Below, in pieces: positions 1 to 5,383 of a stretch of DNA of 5,383 bases; the stretch's first letter is position 1; each line of letters starts with the position of its first letter. The notes beneath the pieces were generated by a model. The model was not told the DNA's origin. It did not search any database and saw only the letters and a list, made by a program, of their open reading frames with translations. This stretch comes from Gammaproteobacteria bacterium (lineage in GTDB: Bacteria; Pseudomonadota; Gammaproteobacteria; Chromatiales; Chromatiaceae). The position numbers and the translations under genes are program-made. Where the stretch lies: NCBI GenBank assembly GCA_019136395.1, contig JAGVUH010000141.1:1-5383 (forward strand), given 5' to 3'.

Positions 1-183
1 CGGCAGCAGGGTCGAGACGCCGTCCAGTCGCCCGAGCGCCAGCAGCGCCTGGTCGAATTTGCCGCGCAGATCCGGTGTCCAGTCGATGGGCGGACGCGGG
101 GGCAGCGGCGCGGGTACGAACGCTTGGACCCGCTCACCCACCGTCGCGATGGTCACGTATCTACCCTGGAGTTCGCGCTTCAT
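1..183 (-). CDS. Fic-family protein, N-terminal fragment (3' end outside window)
   Basis: The reverse strand from the ATG at 183 reads 61 codons without a stop to the window edge, starting MKRELQGRYVTIATVGERVQ and continuing through a proline-rich stretch (residues about 24-32) to IDWTPDLRGKFDQALLALGRLDGV. This matches the Fic_N region found in front of the catalytic domain in many bacterial Fic proteins of about 370 residues. Family knowledge: Fic enzymes transfer AMP from ATP to hydroxyl groups of target proteins, using an HPFxxGNG-type loop, and this class normally carries an inhibitory SSxIEG-like helix a few residues after the point where the window ends. Neither the catalytic loop nor the inhibitory motif is visible, so activity cannot be judged. 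The start is supported by a GAGG box (192-195) 8 nt upstream and by a sharp AT-rich region behind it. The target and pathway are unknown. Confidence 0.85.
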   Translation of the reverse strand, partial: MKRELQGRYVTIATVGERVQAFVPAPLPPRPPIDWTPDLRGKFDQALLALGRLDGVSTLLP

Positions 184-191
184 CCTACCTG

Positions 192-195
192 CCTC
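192..195 (-). promoter_or_regulatory. Ribosome binding site of the fic gene
   Basis: On the minus strand the sequence GAGGCAGGTAGG immediately precedes the ATG at 183. The GAGG core ends 8 nt before the start codon, a normal Shine-Dalgarno distance, and supports this start. A second purine run abuts the ATG and is too close to be the main site. Confidence 0.6.
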
Positions 196-253
196 AAACC
201 TAAAACAAGATCCGCTTTTATTTTACTCTAAAGTAATATCCTAAAATAATATG
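196..253 (-). promoter_or_regulatory. AT-rich probable promoter/operator region upstream of fic
   Basis: This stretch is mostly A and T, in sharp contrast with the GC-rich DNA around it, and lies directly upstream of the fic start, where a promoter is expected. Minus-strand hexamers resembling a -10 box are TAAAAT (219-224) and TATTAT (247-252). No clear -35 partner at 16-18 bp could be picked, so no precise promoter is claimed. The region also holds the tandem repeat at 228-253 and a small inverted repeat, TTACT (223-227) and AGTAA (232-236), which could form a regulator binding site. Confidence 0.4.
228..253. repeat. Imperfect 13-bp tandem direct repeat
   Basis: Two adjacent units, CTAAAGTAATATC (228-240) and CTAAAATAATATG (241-253), agree at 11 of 13 positions. 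They sit in the upstream region of fic, and the 13-bp period is not a multiple of three. Two side-by-side sites like this could bind a repressor or activator, but low-complexity AT sequence can also give such repeats by chance. Confidence 0.55.
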
Positions 254-575
254 CCGGAAAGGATCGCCCCCGCCAGGGTCCTCCGTGAGCATAGCTGCAT
301 AGCGTCTCATGCCCGTGGTTAGCTCGGCATGGCCCGCGAGGACTTCGGTGCGCTGCGCGGCGTGATCGACAATCCTCTTCTGCAAATCCAGGCGGCTTCC
401 TCCGGGTGTCTGATCTTCGCTATTCGGTCGCTATGGGGAAATTGGAATCCGGCACGCCCGCTGTTAGGACCTTCAACCCCAGGCGGCTGTACCACAAACG
501 CCGTTGCTCGACCGCGCCCCAGGGAGTAGGGTTTCATTATCCTGCCCTGCTCGGGACCAATACGCGGAATCGAAG
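254..575. other. Intergenic region without a convincing gene
   Basis: About 320 bases lie between the AT-rich patch and the transporter start. Short open frames exist on both strands, for example 329-529 plus and 319-603 minus, but their translations look like random GC-rich reading, with no recognised family and no good ribosome binding site. A 7-bp direct repeat GCATAGC occurs at 289-295 and 297-303. No tRNA cloverleaf, hairpin terminator with a T-run or clear sigma-70 promoter was recognised. The transporter promoter and any leader must lie here, but I could not place them. It may include decayed coding DNA. Confidence 0.4.
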
Positions 576-2819
576 ATGGGACGCACGGCACCGACCCCGA
601 CATCCAAGACCGGCGCTGACCAGGTCCAGCACCGGCCCCATCGCCGCGGGCTGGCCGAACGGGTCCTGATCGGCCTCCTCCTTGGGATCGCCGCCGGTGT
701 CTTCTTCGGCGAGATGGCGCACGCCCTGAAGATCGTCGGCGACGCCTTCATCATGCTGCTGCAGGTGGCGGTGATTCCCTATATCGTCGCCTCGCTGATG
801 ACGGCGCTGGGCCGGCTCACGATTCAGGATGCAAAGCAGTTGGGCCTCAAGGCCGGTGGCGTCCTGCTCGCGCTCTGGGGTATCGGTATTGTGGTCCTGC
901 TGCTCACGCCGCTTGCCTTTCCCGACTGGGCGTCGGCGTCGTTCTTCAGCACCAGTCAGGTGGAGGAAGCCAAGCCGGTCGACTTTCTGAAACTCTACAT
1001 TCCCGCGAACCCCTTCGCGTCGCTGGCAAACGCGGTGATGCCCGCCATCGTGGTCTTCAGCGCGCTGATCGGCGTTGCGCTGATCGGGGTAAGGAACAAG
1101 CAGTCCCTGCTGGAGCCCTTGGCCGCGCTGGCGGAGGCGCTGATGGCGGTGACCGGCTTCATCGCCAGGCTCGCCCCCTACGGGGTCTTCGCCCTGGCCG
1201 CCAGCGCGGCCGGCACCCTGAACCTGGAGGAACTCGAACGTCTCCAGGTCTACGCCGTCGTCTACATGACGATGGCCATCATCCTGAGCTTCTGGGTGTT
1301 GCCGGGGCTGATCACGCTCGTCACGCCGCTGCGCTACGCGGACCTGATGCGCGCCCTGCGCGGGCCGCTGATCACCGCCTTTGCGGCGGGTAGCGTGCTG
1401 ATCGTGCTACCGTTGCTGGCCGCGGCGTGCAAGACGCTGTTGGATGCGGTGCGGGAAGATGGCGACGGCCCAGCGGACCACGCGACGGTGGATGTCCTGA
1501 TACCGGTCGCGTACAACATCCCCGGACTCGGCAGCATCCTGTCCCTGACCTTCGTGCTGTTCGCGGGCTGGTACATCGGGTCCCCGGTCCCCTGGTCCGA
1601 GTATCCGCTGTTCGTCGGTGCCGGACTCGCGAGCCTATTTGGCGGCACGATCCTCACGATCCAGTTCCTGCTGGACCTGCTCAAGCTGCCGCGTGACCTG
1701 TTTCAGTTCTTCGTCACCATCGACGTCCTGGGCGCCCGCTTCAGCACGCTGGTCGCGGTGATGACAATCGGCGCGACCGCGCTGGTGGGCGTTCAAGCGC
1801 TGCGGGGCCGGGTGCGCCCGCGCCTGCGGCCCCTGCTGCGCTTCTCGGCGATCACGGCGGTACTGGTGGTCGGGGCGCTGCTCGGCATCCGCGCCTTCTA
1901 TACCTACGTCATCGTCGCCCCTTACACCAAGGATCAGGCCCTGCGGGAACTGCACCTCCTGGCGGACCCGCAGCCGGCCACGGTCCATCGGGAGATGCCG
2001 GCGACGCTCAGTGCCACGGCGACCGGGCCGGCGGATATGGCAGGGATCCGCGCGCGGGGGGTGCTGCGCGTCTGCTACGTCAACTACGATTTTCCGTCGT
2101 CATTCTTCAACGCCGACGGCCAGTTGGTCGGATTCGACATCGAACTGGTGCACCGCATGGCCCGCAGCCTGGAACTGCCGCTGGAGTTCCTGCCGGTGCA
2201 AGGCGAGGGCAAGGAGGACGCGGCGCGCCTGCTCCAAGCCGGAATGTGCGATCTCTATGCGTCGACCATGGGCATTTCGGCGCGGCGCATGGAGGCGTTT
2301 ACCATGACCGTGCCGGTATACACCTCGTCGGTCGGGTTCATCGTCCCCGATCACCTGCGCCATGCCTTCCACAGCTGGGATGCCATCCACGAACGCGGCG
2401 CGGCGCTCCGCATCGGCGTTCCCGGCAACCCGGAGTCGTTGGCCTTCGCGAGGTCCATGCTGCCGCAAGCGGTCCTGGTGCCGCTGGGTGGTCTCGGCGC
2501 CCAGCGGCAAGTGTTCGAGTCGGGGTTCCCGGAAGTCGACGCGATCGGTGACCTGTCAGAGGAGGGTGCCGCGTGGACGCTGCTCTATCCCCGTTTCACC
2601 CTGGTCGTGCCCAAGCCGACTGTCTTCACCCCGCAGGGCTTTGGCGTCGCGCGGGGCAACCAGTCGCTCGCGCAGACGCTCGACGCCTGGATCATCGAGG
2701 AGAAGGCGAAGGGAACGGTGGACGCCCTCTACCGTTACTGGATGCTGGGGGATGCGGCGCGGAGCGCCAAGCCGCCCCGCTGGTCGGTGATCCGCGACCT
2801 GCTGCACTGGGTCCCGTGA
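576..2819 (+). CDS. DAACS/SDF-type symporter fused to a family-3 periplasmic solute-binding domain
   Basis: This 747-residue inner-membrane protein has two parts. Residues about 24-410 follow the GltPh/DctA fold: TM1 26-46, TM2 52-77, TM3 92-114, TM4 148-172, TM5 180-212, TM6 224-250, re-entrant hairpin HP1 about 258-290 beginning with TAF, TM7 305-335, HP2 342-372 and TM8 375-408. A basic patch (RGRVRPRLR, 410-418) and an added helix (423-448) follow, which should place the C-terminus in the periplasm. Residues about 487-726 form a complete SBP_bac_3 domain, with the family signature GFDIELVHRMARSL (519-532), Arg571 in the TpeR-like position and Asp659 in DAIGD, the usual contacts for the carboxylate and amino groups of amino-acid ligands. 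Classical symporter residues are missing: the HP1 serines read SVL (273-275), NMDG in TM7 reads NIPGLG, and the TM8 Asp/Arg/Asn/Asp set is lost. Role inferred: capture and import, or sensing, of an amino-acid-like or organic-acid solute. The ATG at 576 is preferred to a TTG at 504; its ribosome binding site is weak. Confidence 0.88.
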   Translation: MGRTAPTPTSKTGADQVQHRPHRRGLAERVLIGLLLGIAAGVFFGEMAHALKIVGDAFIMLLQVAVIPYIVASLMTALGRLTIQDAKQLGLKAGGVLLALWGIGIVVLLLTPLAFPDWASASFFSTSQVEEAKPVDFLKLYIPANPFASLANAVMPAIVVFSALIGVALIGVRNKQSLLEPLAALAEALMAVTGFIARLAPYGVFALAASAAGTLNLEELERLQVYAVVYMTMAIILSFWVLPGLITLVTPLRYADLMRALRGPLITAFAAGSVLIVLPLLAAACKTLLDAVREDGDGPADHATVDVLIPVAYNIPGLGSILSLTFVLFAGWYIGSPVPWSEYPLFVGAGLASLFGGTILTIQFLLDLLKLPRDLFQFFVTIDVLGARFSTLVAVMTIGATALVGVQALRGRVRPRLRPLLRFSAITAVLVVGALLGIRAFYTYVIVAPYTKDQALRELHLLADPQPATVHREMPATLSATATGPADMAGIRARGVLRVCYVNYDFPSSFFNADGQLVGFDIELVHRMARSLELPLEFLPVQGEGKEDAARLLQAGMCDLYASTMGISARRMEAFTMTVPVYTSSVGFIVPDHLRHAFHSWDAIHERGAALRIGVPGNPESLAFARSMLPQAVLVPLGGLGAQRQVFESGFPEVDAIGDLSEEGAAWTLLYPRFTLVVPKPTVFTPQGFGVARGNQSLAQTLDAWIIEEKAKGTVDALYRYWMLGDAARSAKPPRWSVIRDLLHWVP

Positions 2820-2836
2820 CCCGGCACCCTCCCATC

Positions 2837-2874
2837 TGCCATCGATTGGCGTGATAGGATCAGGTGCCATCGAT
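2837..2874. repeat. Direct repeat TGCCATCGAT, two copies
   Basis: An identical 10-bp sequence occurs at 2837-2846 and 2865-2874, with starts 28 bp apart, in the 85-bp gap between the transporter fusion and the AAA gene. The second copy continues as CGATT, so a nested ATCGATCGAT lies there. The repeats lie upstream of the AAA start and could be a regulator site or a trace of a duplication. Confidence 0.6.
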
Positions 2875-2888
2875 CGATTCCGACCTGC

Positions 2889-2895
2889 AAGAGGG
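2889..2895 (+). promoter_or_regulatory. Ribosome binding site of the AAA-ATPase gene
   Basis: AAGAGGG lies 9 nt before the ATG at 2905 and decides the start. The longer in-frame reading from GTG at 2851 would add 18 residues unlike the family and would place this site inside the coding region. Confidence 0.65.
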
Positions 2896-2904
2896 TGCCC
2901 TGCC

Positions 2905-4506
2905 ATGACCCGCCGCTCCCTGCCCATCGGCATCCAGACCTTGCGCAAGATCCGCGAGGGCGATTGTTACTATGTCGACAAGACCGGTTTCGCCCTGCGG
3001 CTGATCGCGGAGGGCACGCATTACTTTCTCTCCCGCCCGCGGCGCTTCGGCAAGTCGCTGTTCCTCGATACCCTGGCGGAGCTGTTCGCGGGTAATGAGG
3101 CCCTGTTCCTGGGGCTGGAGGCGGAGCACCGCTGGGACTGGTCGCGGCGCTTTCCGGTGATCCGGCTGAGCTTCGGCGGTGGGGTGGTGCGGCAGCCGGC
3201 CGAGCTCGAGGTCAAGATCCGCGAGCAGTTGGCCATCAGTCAGGAGGCACTGGGAATTTCGTGCGAGCAACCGTCGCTGGCGGGCTGCTTCGCGGAGTTG
3301 ATCCGCAAGGCCCACGCCGCCACCGGCGAGCGCGTGGTGGTGCTGGTGGACGAATACGACAAGCCCATCCTGGACAACATCACCGCGCCGGCTACCGCCC
3401 GGGAGATGCGCGATGGCCTGCGTAACCTCTACTCGGTGATCAAGGACTCTGACGCCCACATCCGCTTCGCCTTCCTCACCGGGGTCTCCAAGTTCAGTAA
3501 GGTCAGCCTCTTCTCCGGGTTGAACAATCTCAAGGACATCACCGTGGATGCGCGTTACTCGGCCATCTGCGGCTACACCGAGACCGATCTGGACCGGGTC
3601 TTCGCCCCGGAGCTGGCGGGGCTGGATCGGGATCAGATCCGCGCCTGGTACAACGGCTATAACTGGACCGGCGAGGCAGTCTACAACCCCTTCGACGTAC
3701 TGCTGCTGTTAGACGCCCGTCAGTTTCGCCCCTGGTGGTTCGAGACCGCGACCCCGACCTTCCTGATCGAGGTGCTTACGCAACGCGGCTATTTCACCCC
3801 GGACCTGGCCCACCGCCAGACCAGCCTAGCGCTGCTGTCGAGCTTCGATGTCGAGCATATCGACAGCGATGCCCTGTTGTTTCAGACCGGCTATCTGACC
3901 ATCCATCAGGTGGAGGAGCCCTGGCTCGGCCAGTGGGTCTATACCCTGGGCTATCCCAACCGGGAGGTGGAGAGCAGCCTCAACGCGGCCTTGCTGCCGG
4001 CCCTGGGGGTGGATGCCCAGCGCGCCTTCAGCCAGCGCATCGCCCTGGTGCAACGTCTGCAAGCGGTGGATTTCGCCGGCATCCAGGCGCTGATCGGCGC
4101 CCTGTTCGACGGCATCCCCGCGGATTGGTACCGCAACAATCCCATCGCCCGTTACGAGGGCTACTACGCCAGCGTCTTTTACAGCCACCTCGCCGCCCTG
4201 GGGCTGGACCTGGTGCCGGAGGATGCCAGCCACCAGGGCCGCCTGGACCTGCGCCTGCGCTTCAACGACCGGATCTGGTTGTTCGAGTTCAAGGTGGTGG
4301 AGCTGGCCCCGGAGGGGGCGGCGCTACGGCAGATCAAGGACAAGGGTTACGCCGACAAATACCGCGCCGAGGGGCTGCCGATCCATCTCATTGGCATCGA
4401 GTTCAGCCGCGAGCGGTGCTCTCTGGTGGGGTTTGAGGTGGAGACCCTGGACCGCGAACCCACTGCCGCCCGATCTTCTCCGCCAAGGCGTAAGCCTCCT
4501 GCTTGA
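2905..4506 (+). CDS. AAA-ATPase-like protein with C-terminal PD-(D/E)XK nuclease-like domain
   Basis: The 533-residue product has the layout of the AAA-ATPase_like (PF09820) plus DUF1703/PDDEXK_9 (PF08011) family. The N-terminus carries the family hallmark LPIGIQTLRKIREG, then YYVDKTGFAL (22-31) and the P-loop variant RPRRFGKS (44-51). Walker B is VVVLVDEYDKPI (144-155, acidic pair Asp149-Glu150), and LTGVSKFSKVSLFSGLNNLK (191-210) fits the sensor region. The C-terminal domain has Asp448 in GRLDLRL and Glu461-Phe-Lys463 in FEFK, giving a D...ExK nuclease-type core, followed by the usual QIKDKGYADKY helix (476-486). All core residues are present, so the gene looks intact. The family is often present in many copies per genome; its role is not settled, with mobile or defence functions proposed. 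It lies 85 bp after the transporter gene on the same strand and converges with the Anbu unit. The last 15 or so residues (basic, Pro-rich) look like read-through into foreign flanking DNA. Confidence 0.9.
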   Translation: MTRRSLPIGIQTLRKIREGDCYYVDKTGFALRLIAEGTHYFLSRPRRFGKSLFLDTLAELFAGNEALFLGLEAEHRWDWSRRFPVIRLSFGGGVVRQPAELEVKIREQLAISQEALGISCEQPSLAGCFAELIRKAHAATGERVVVLVDEYDKPILDNITAPATAREMRDGLRNLYSVIKDSDAHIRFAFLTGVSKFSKVSLFSGLNNLKDITVDARYSAICGYTETDLDRVFAPELAGLDRDQIRAWYNGYNWTGEAVYNPFDVLLLLDARQFRPWWFETATPTFLIEVLTQRGYFTPDLAHRQTSLALLSSFDVEHIDSDALLFQTGYLTIHQVEEPWLGQWVYTLGYPNREVESSLNAALLPALGVDAQRAFSQRIALVQRLQAVDFAGIQALIGALFDGIPADWYRNNPIARYEGYYASVFYSHLAALGLDLVPEDASHQGRLDLRLRFNDRIWLFEFKVVELAPEGAALRQIKDKGYADKYRAEGLPIHLIGIEFSRERCSLVGFEVETLDREPTAARSSPPRRKPPA

Positions 4507-4689
4507 GCCCCTGAACCCCGAGGTTCTCGCTGAGACCAGGATGACGGCCAACATGAGGGGCATCTCGCCAAGCTCCGCCATGCGCTCGCCGAAGCGCGGC
4601 ACCAAAAACTCCCCGCGCAGTACCCCCATCATGAAACCGGCACCGAACACCAGCGCAAAGTAGGCAAGTCCCGCCTTGATAGGCCGCAT
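4324..4689 (-). pseudogene. Small membrane protein gene, 3' part lost (truncated)
   Basis: The reading frame from the ATG at 4689 gives 121 residues. The first ~54 look like a genuine protein: MRPIKAGLAYFALVFGAGFM opens a membrane helix (about 6-24), then VPRFGERMAELGEMPLMLAVILVSAR starts a second one. I recall this as the N-terminus of an uncharacterised 3-4 helix membrane protein family of roughly 130-140 residues, but could not check it. After residue 54 (about position 4528) the sequence turns into an Arg/Ser-rich string, and the last ~60 residues are antisense to the AAA gene, so the remaining helices are missing. Translation probably still starts: AGAGG (4697-4701) lies 7 nt before the ATG and overlaps the Anbu stop codon. 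A base error near 4530 would not restore the family, because the alternative frame does not resemble the missing helices. Function unknown. Confidence 0.6.
4460..4534 (-). other. Possible remnant of an unidentified minus-strand coding sequence
   Basis: In the frame next to that of the truncated membrane gene, the minus strand reads LSENLGVQGLKQEAYALAEK, continuing IGRQW. The codons nearly all end in G or C and predict an amphipathic helix, so this looks more protein-like than the frame actually continued from the upstream gene. It has no start of its own that I can defend, and it runs into the antisense of the AAA gene. I do not recognise the family. It may be the tail of a lost gene caught between two breakpoints, or a chance frame in GC-rich DNA. 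Confidence 0.25.
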
Positions 4690-4696
4690 GGTTATG

Positions 4697-4701
4697 CCTC
4701 T
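4697..4701 (-). promoter_or_regulatory. Ribosome binding site of the small membrane protein, overlapping the Anbu stop
   Basis: On the minus strand TAGAGGCATAACCATG joins the Anbu stop (TAG, 4702-4700) to the next start (4689). AGAGG with 7 nt spacing is a good Shine-Dalgarno site, and its overlap with the stop suggests translational coupling within one mRNA. Confidence 0.6.
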
Positions 4702-5383
4702 AAGGCTTCTCCGGTGGTCTGGCCAGGATGTCCAGGCGGAAGGGCGGAAGGGCGGCGATGGCGAGGCGGATATTCTCCGCCCAGGAATTACGCAGGGCGC
4801 GCAGGTAGGGATCATCCTCGTCGAGGCGGCGGTAACGGTCCAGCACCAGGGAGTCCCGCTGGTACAGCAGCAGCTCCACCGGCGGGCCGACGGTGACGTT
4901 GCTCTTCATGGTGGAATCCATGGAGACCAGGGCGCAGCGGGCGGCGTCCTCAAGCGAGGTCTGGCGTTCGACGATGCGGTCGAGGATCGGCTTGCCGTAT
5001 TTGGCCTCGCCGATCTGCAGGAAGGGGGTCGCCGCGGAGGTGGTGATGTGGTTGCCCTCCGGGTAGATCATGTGCAGCCCCGGCGGCTCGCCGGCGATCT
5101 GGCCGCCGAGGATGAAGGTGGCGGCGGGGTTGAAGCCGGCGTTGGGGCCGTCCTTGTCCACGTAGCGTTTCTGGCGCTGGCGACTGACCTCGCCGAGGTA
5201 ATCGGCCACCTCATTGAGATAGCGCGCATGGGCCAGGGGGCAGTCGGGATCGTCCTGGAATTCATGGCGCAACTGGGCCACCACCGCCTGGGAGGTGGCC
5301 AGGTTGCCCGCCGTCAGGATCACGAACTGCCGCTCCCCGGCAATGCCCAGGGTGTGCATCTTGCCGTAGCTGCTGACCTGGTC
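4700..5383 (-). CDS. Anbu-type proteasome-like peptidase, N-terminus outside window
   Basis: The minus strand is open from the window edge to the TAG at 4702-4700, giving 227 residues beginning DQVSSYGKMHTLG. The sequence follows the Anbu (COG3484, predicted proteasome-type protease) family: the FNPAATFILGGQIAGEPPGL strand pair, the MIYPEGNHI turn, TPFLQIGEAKYGKPILDRI and the ALVSMDSTMKSNVTVGPPVE stretch are typical. The family is about 240-260 residues, so only about 20-30 are missing, including the N-terminal Thr/Ser nucleophile that follows the initiator Met; catalytic competence cannot be seen here. Family knowledge: Anbu is a cytoplasmic relative of HslV and proteasome beta subunits, forms ring or helical assemblies, and often sits in an operon with ATP-grasp, alpha-E and transglutaminase-like genes, which would be expected beyond the right edge. 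The small membrane gene follows after 10 bp, probably in the same operon. Confidence 0.9.
   Translation of the reverse strand, partial: DQVSSYGKMHTLGIAGERQFVILTAGNLATSQAVVAQLRHEFQDDPDCPLAHARYLNEVADYLGEVSRQRQKRYVDKDGPNAGFNPAATFILGGQIAGEPPGLHMIYPEGNHITTSAATPFLQIGEAKYGKPILDRIVERQTSLEDAARCALVSMDSTMKSNVTVGPPVELLLYQRDSLVLDRYRRLDEDDPYLRALRNSWAENIRLAIAALPPFRLDILARPPEKP

Larger units (their letters stand above)
2823..2899. repeat. 9-bp inverted repeat spanning the intergenic gap
   Basis: GGCACCCTC (2823-2831), four bases after the transporter stop codon, is exactly complementary to GAGGGTGCC (2891-2899) just before the AAA start. The right arm overlaps the AAA ribosome binding site, so pairing in an mRNA starting further upstream would hide that site. 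The 59-base loop makes this a weak structure on its own, and no T-run follows, so it is not called a terminator. Confidence 0.45.

Noticed and set aside
59..244. Open frame of 61 codons on the plus strand
   Set aside because: Antisense to the fic N-terminus and running into its AT-rich upstream region; no family resemblance.
504..575. TTG start at 504 adding 24 residues to the transporter
   Set aside because: The extra residues are not membrane- or family-like and have no good ribosome binding site; the ATG at 576 gives the usual short cytoplasmic lead before TM1.
319..603. Overlapping short frames on both strands in the intergenic region
   Set aside because: The translations resemble random GC-rich reading, lack ribosome binding sites and belong to no family I recognise.
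2851..2904. GTG start at 2851 for the AAA gene
   Set aside because: It lies in repeat-bearing intergenic DNA; the ATG at 2905 has an AAGAGGG site 9 nt upstream and begins at the normal family N-terminus.
2820..2904. Rho-independent terminator after the transporter
   Set aside because: The only inverted repeat has a 59-base loop and no T-run follows.
2860..3459. 199-codon minus-strand open frame opposite the AAA gene
   Set aside because: A GC-driven antisense frame; its His/Leu/Gln-rich product has no domain, and the opposite strand encodes the P-loop and Walker B motifs.
3735..4436. 233-codon plus-strand open frame inside the AAA gene
   Set aside because: A shadow frame rich in Pro, Gly and Arg; the AAA frame through this region carries intact family motifs.

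Overview
This is a GC-rich window with strongly GC-biased third codon positions. The protein families and wording (a Fic-type N-terminus, an AAA-ATPase/PD-(D/E)XK protein of the kind found in many copies per genome, an Anbu-type peptidase) suggest a gammaproteobacterium, possibly a purple sulfur bacterium of the Chromatiaceae type. That taxonomic guess is inference from memory of these families; nothing in the window proves it.

Layout, left to right. (1) Positions 1-183, minus strand: the first 61 codons of a Fic-family protein, cut by the window edge. (2) Positions 184-575: about 390 bases without a convincing gene. An AT-rich patch (about 196-253) lies just upstream of fic and contains a 13-bp imperfect tandem repeat; the rest is non-coding GC-rich DNA in front of the next gene. 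(3) Positions 576-2819, plus strand: a 747-residue membrane protein joining a dicarboxylate/amino-acid:cation symporter (DAACS/SDF, GltPh-like) fold, an added ninth membrane helix, and a complete family-3 periplasmic solute-binding domain. The residues that bind sodium and substrate in classical DAACS transporters are replaced, while the solute-binding domain keeps its main ligand residues. This is the most interesting object here. (4) Positions 2905-4506, plus strand: an intact 533-residue AAA-ATPase-like protein with a C-terminal PD-(D/E)XK nuclease-like domain. (5) Positions 4324-4689, minus strand: the 5' half of a small membrane-protein gene whose 3' part is lost; its open frame runs antisense into the end of the AAA gene. 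(6) Positions 4700-5383, minus strand: most of an Anbu-type proteasome-like peptidase, missing its N-terminus beyond the window edge.

How they fit together. Anbu and the small membrane protein form a tightly spaced minus-strand unit (10 bp apart, with the downstream ribosome binding site overlapping the Anbu stop). The AAA/nuclease gene converges on it and appears to have been joined there by a rearrangement that removed the end of the small gene. The transporter-receptor fusion is divergent from fic and is probably transcribed alone or with the AAA gene (85 bp gap, which contains short direct and inverted repeats). No rRNA, tRNA, CRISPR array or recognisable transposase was seen.
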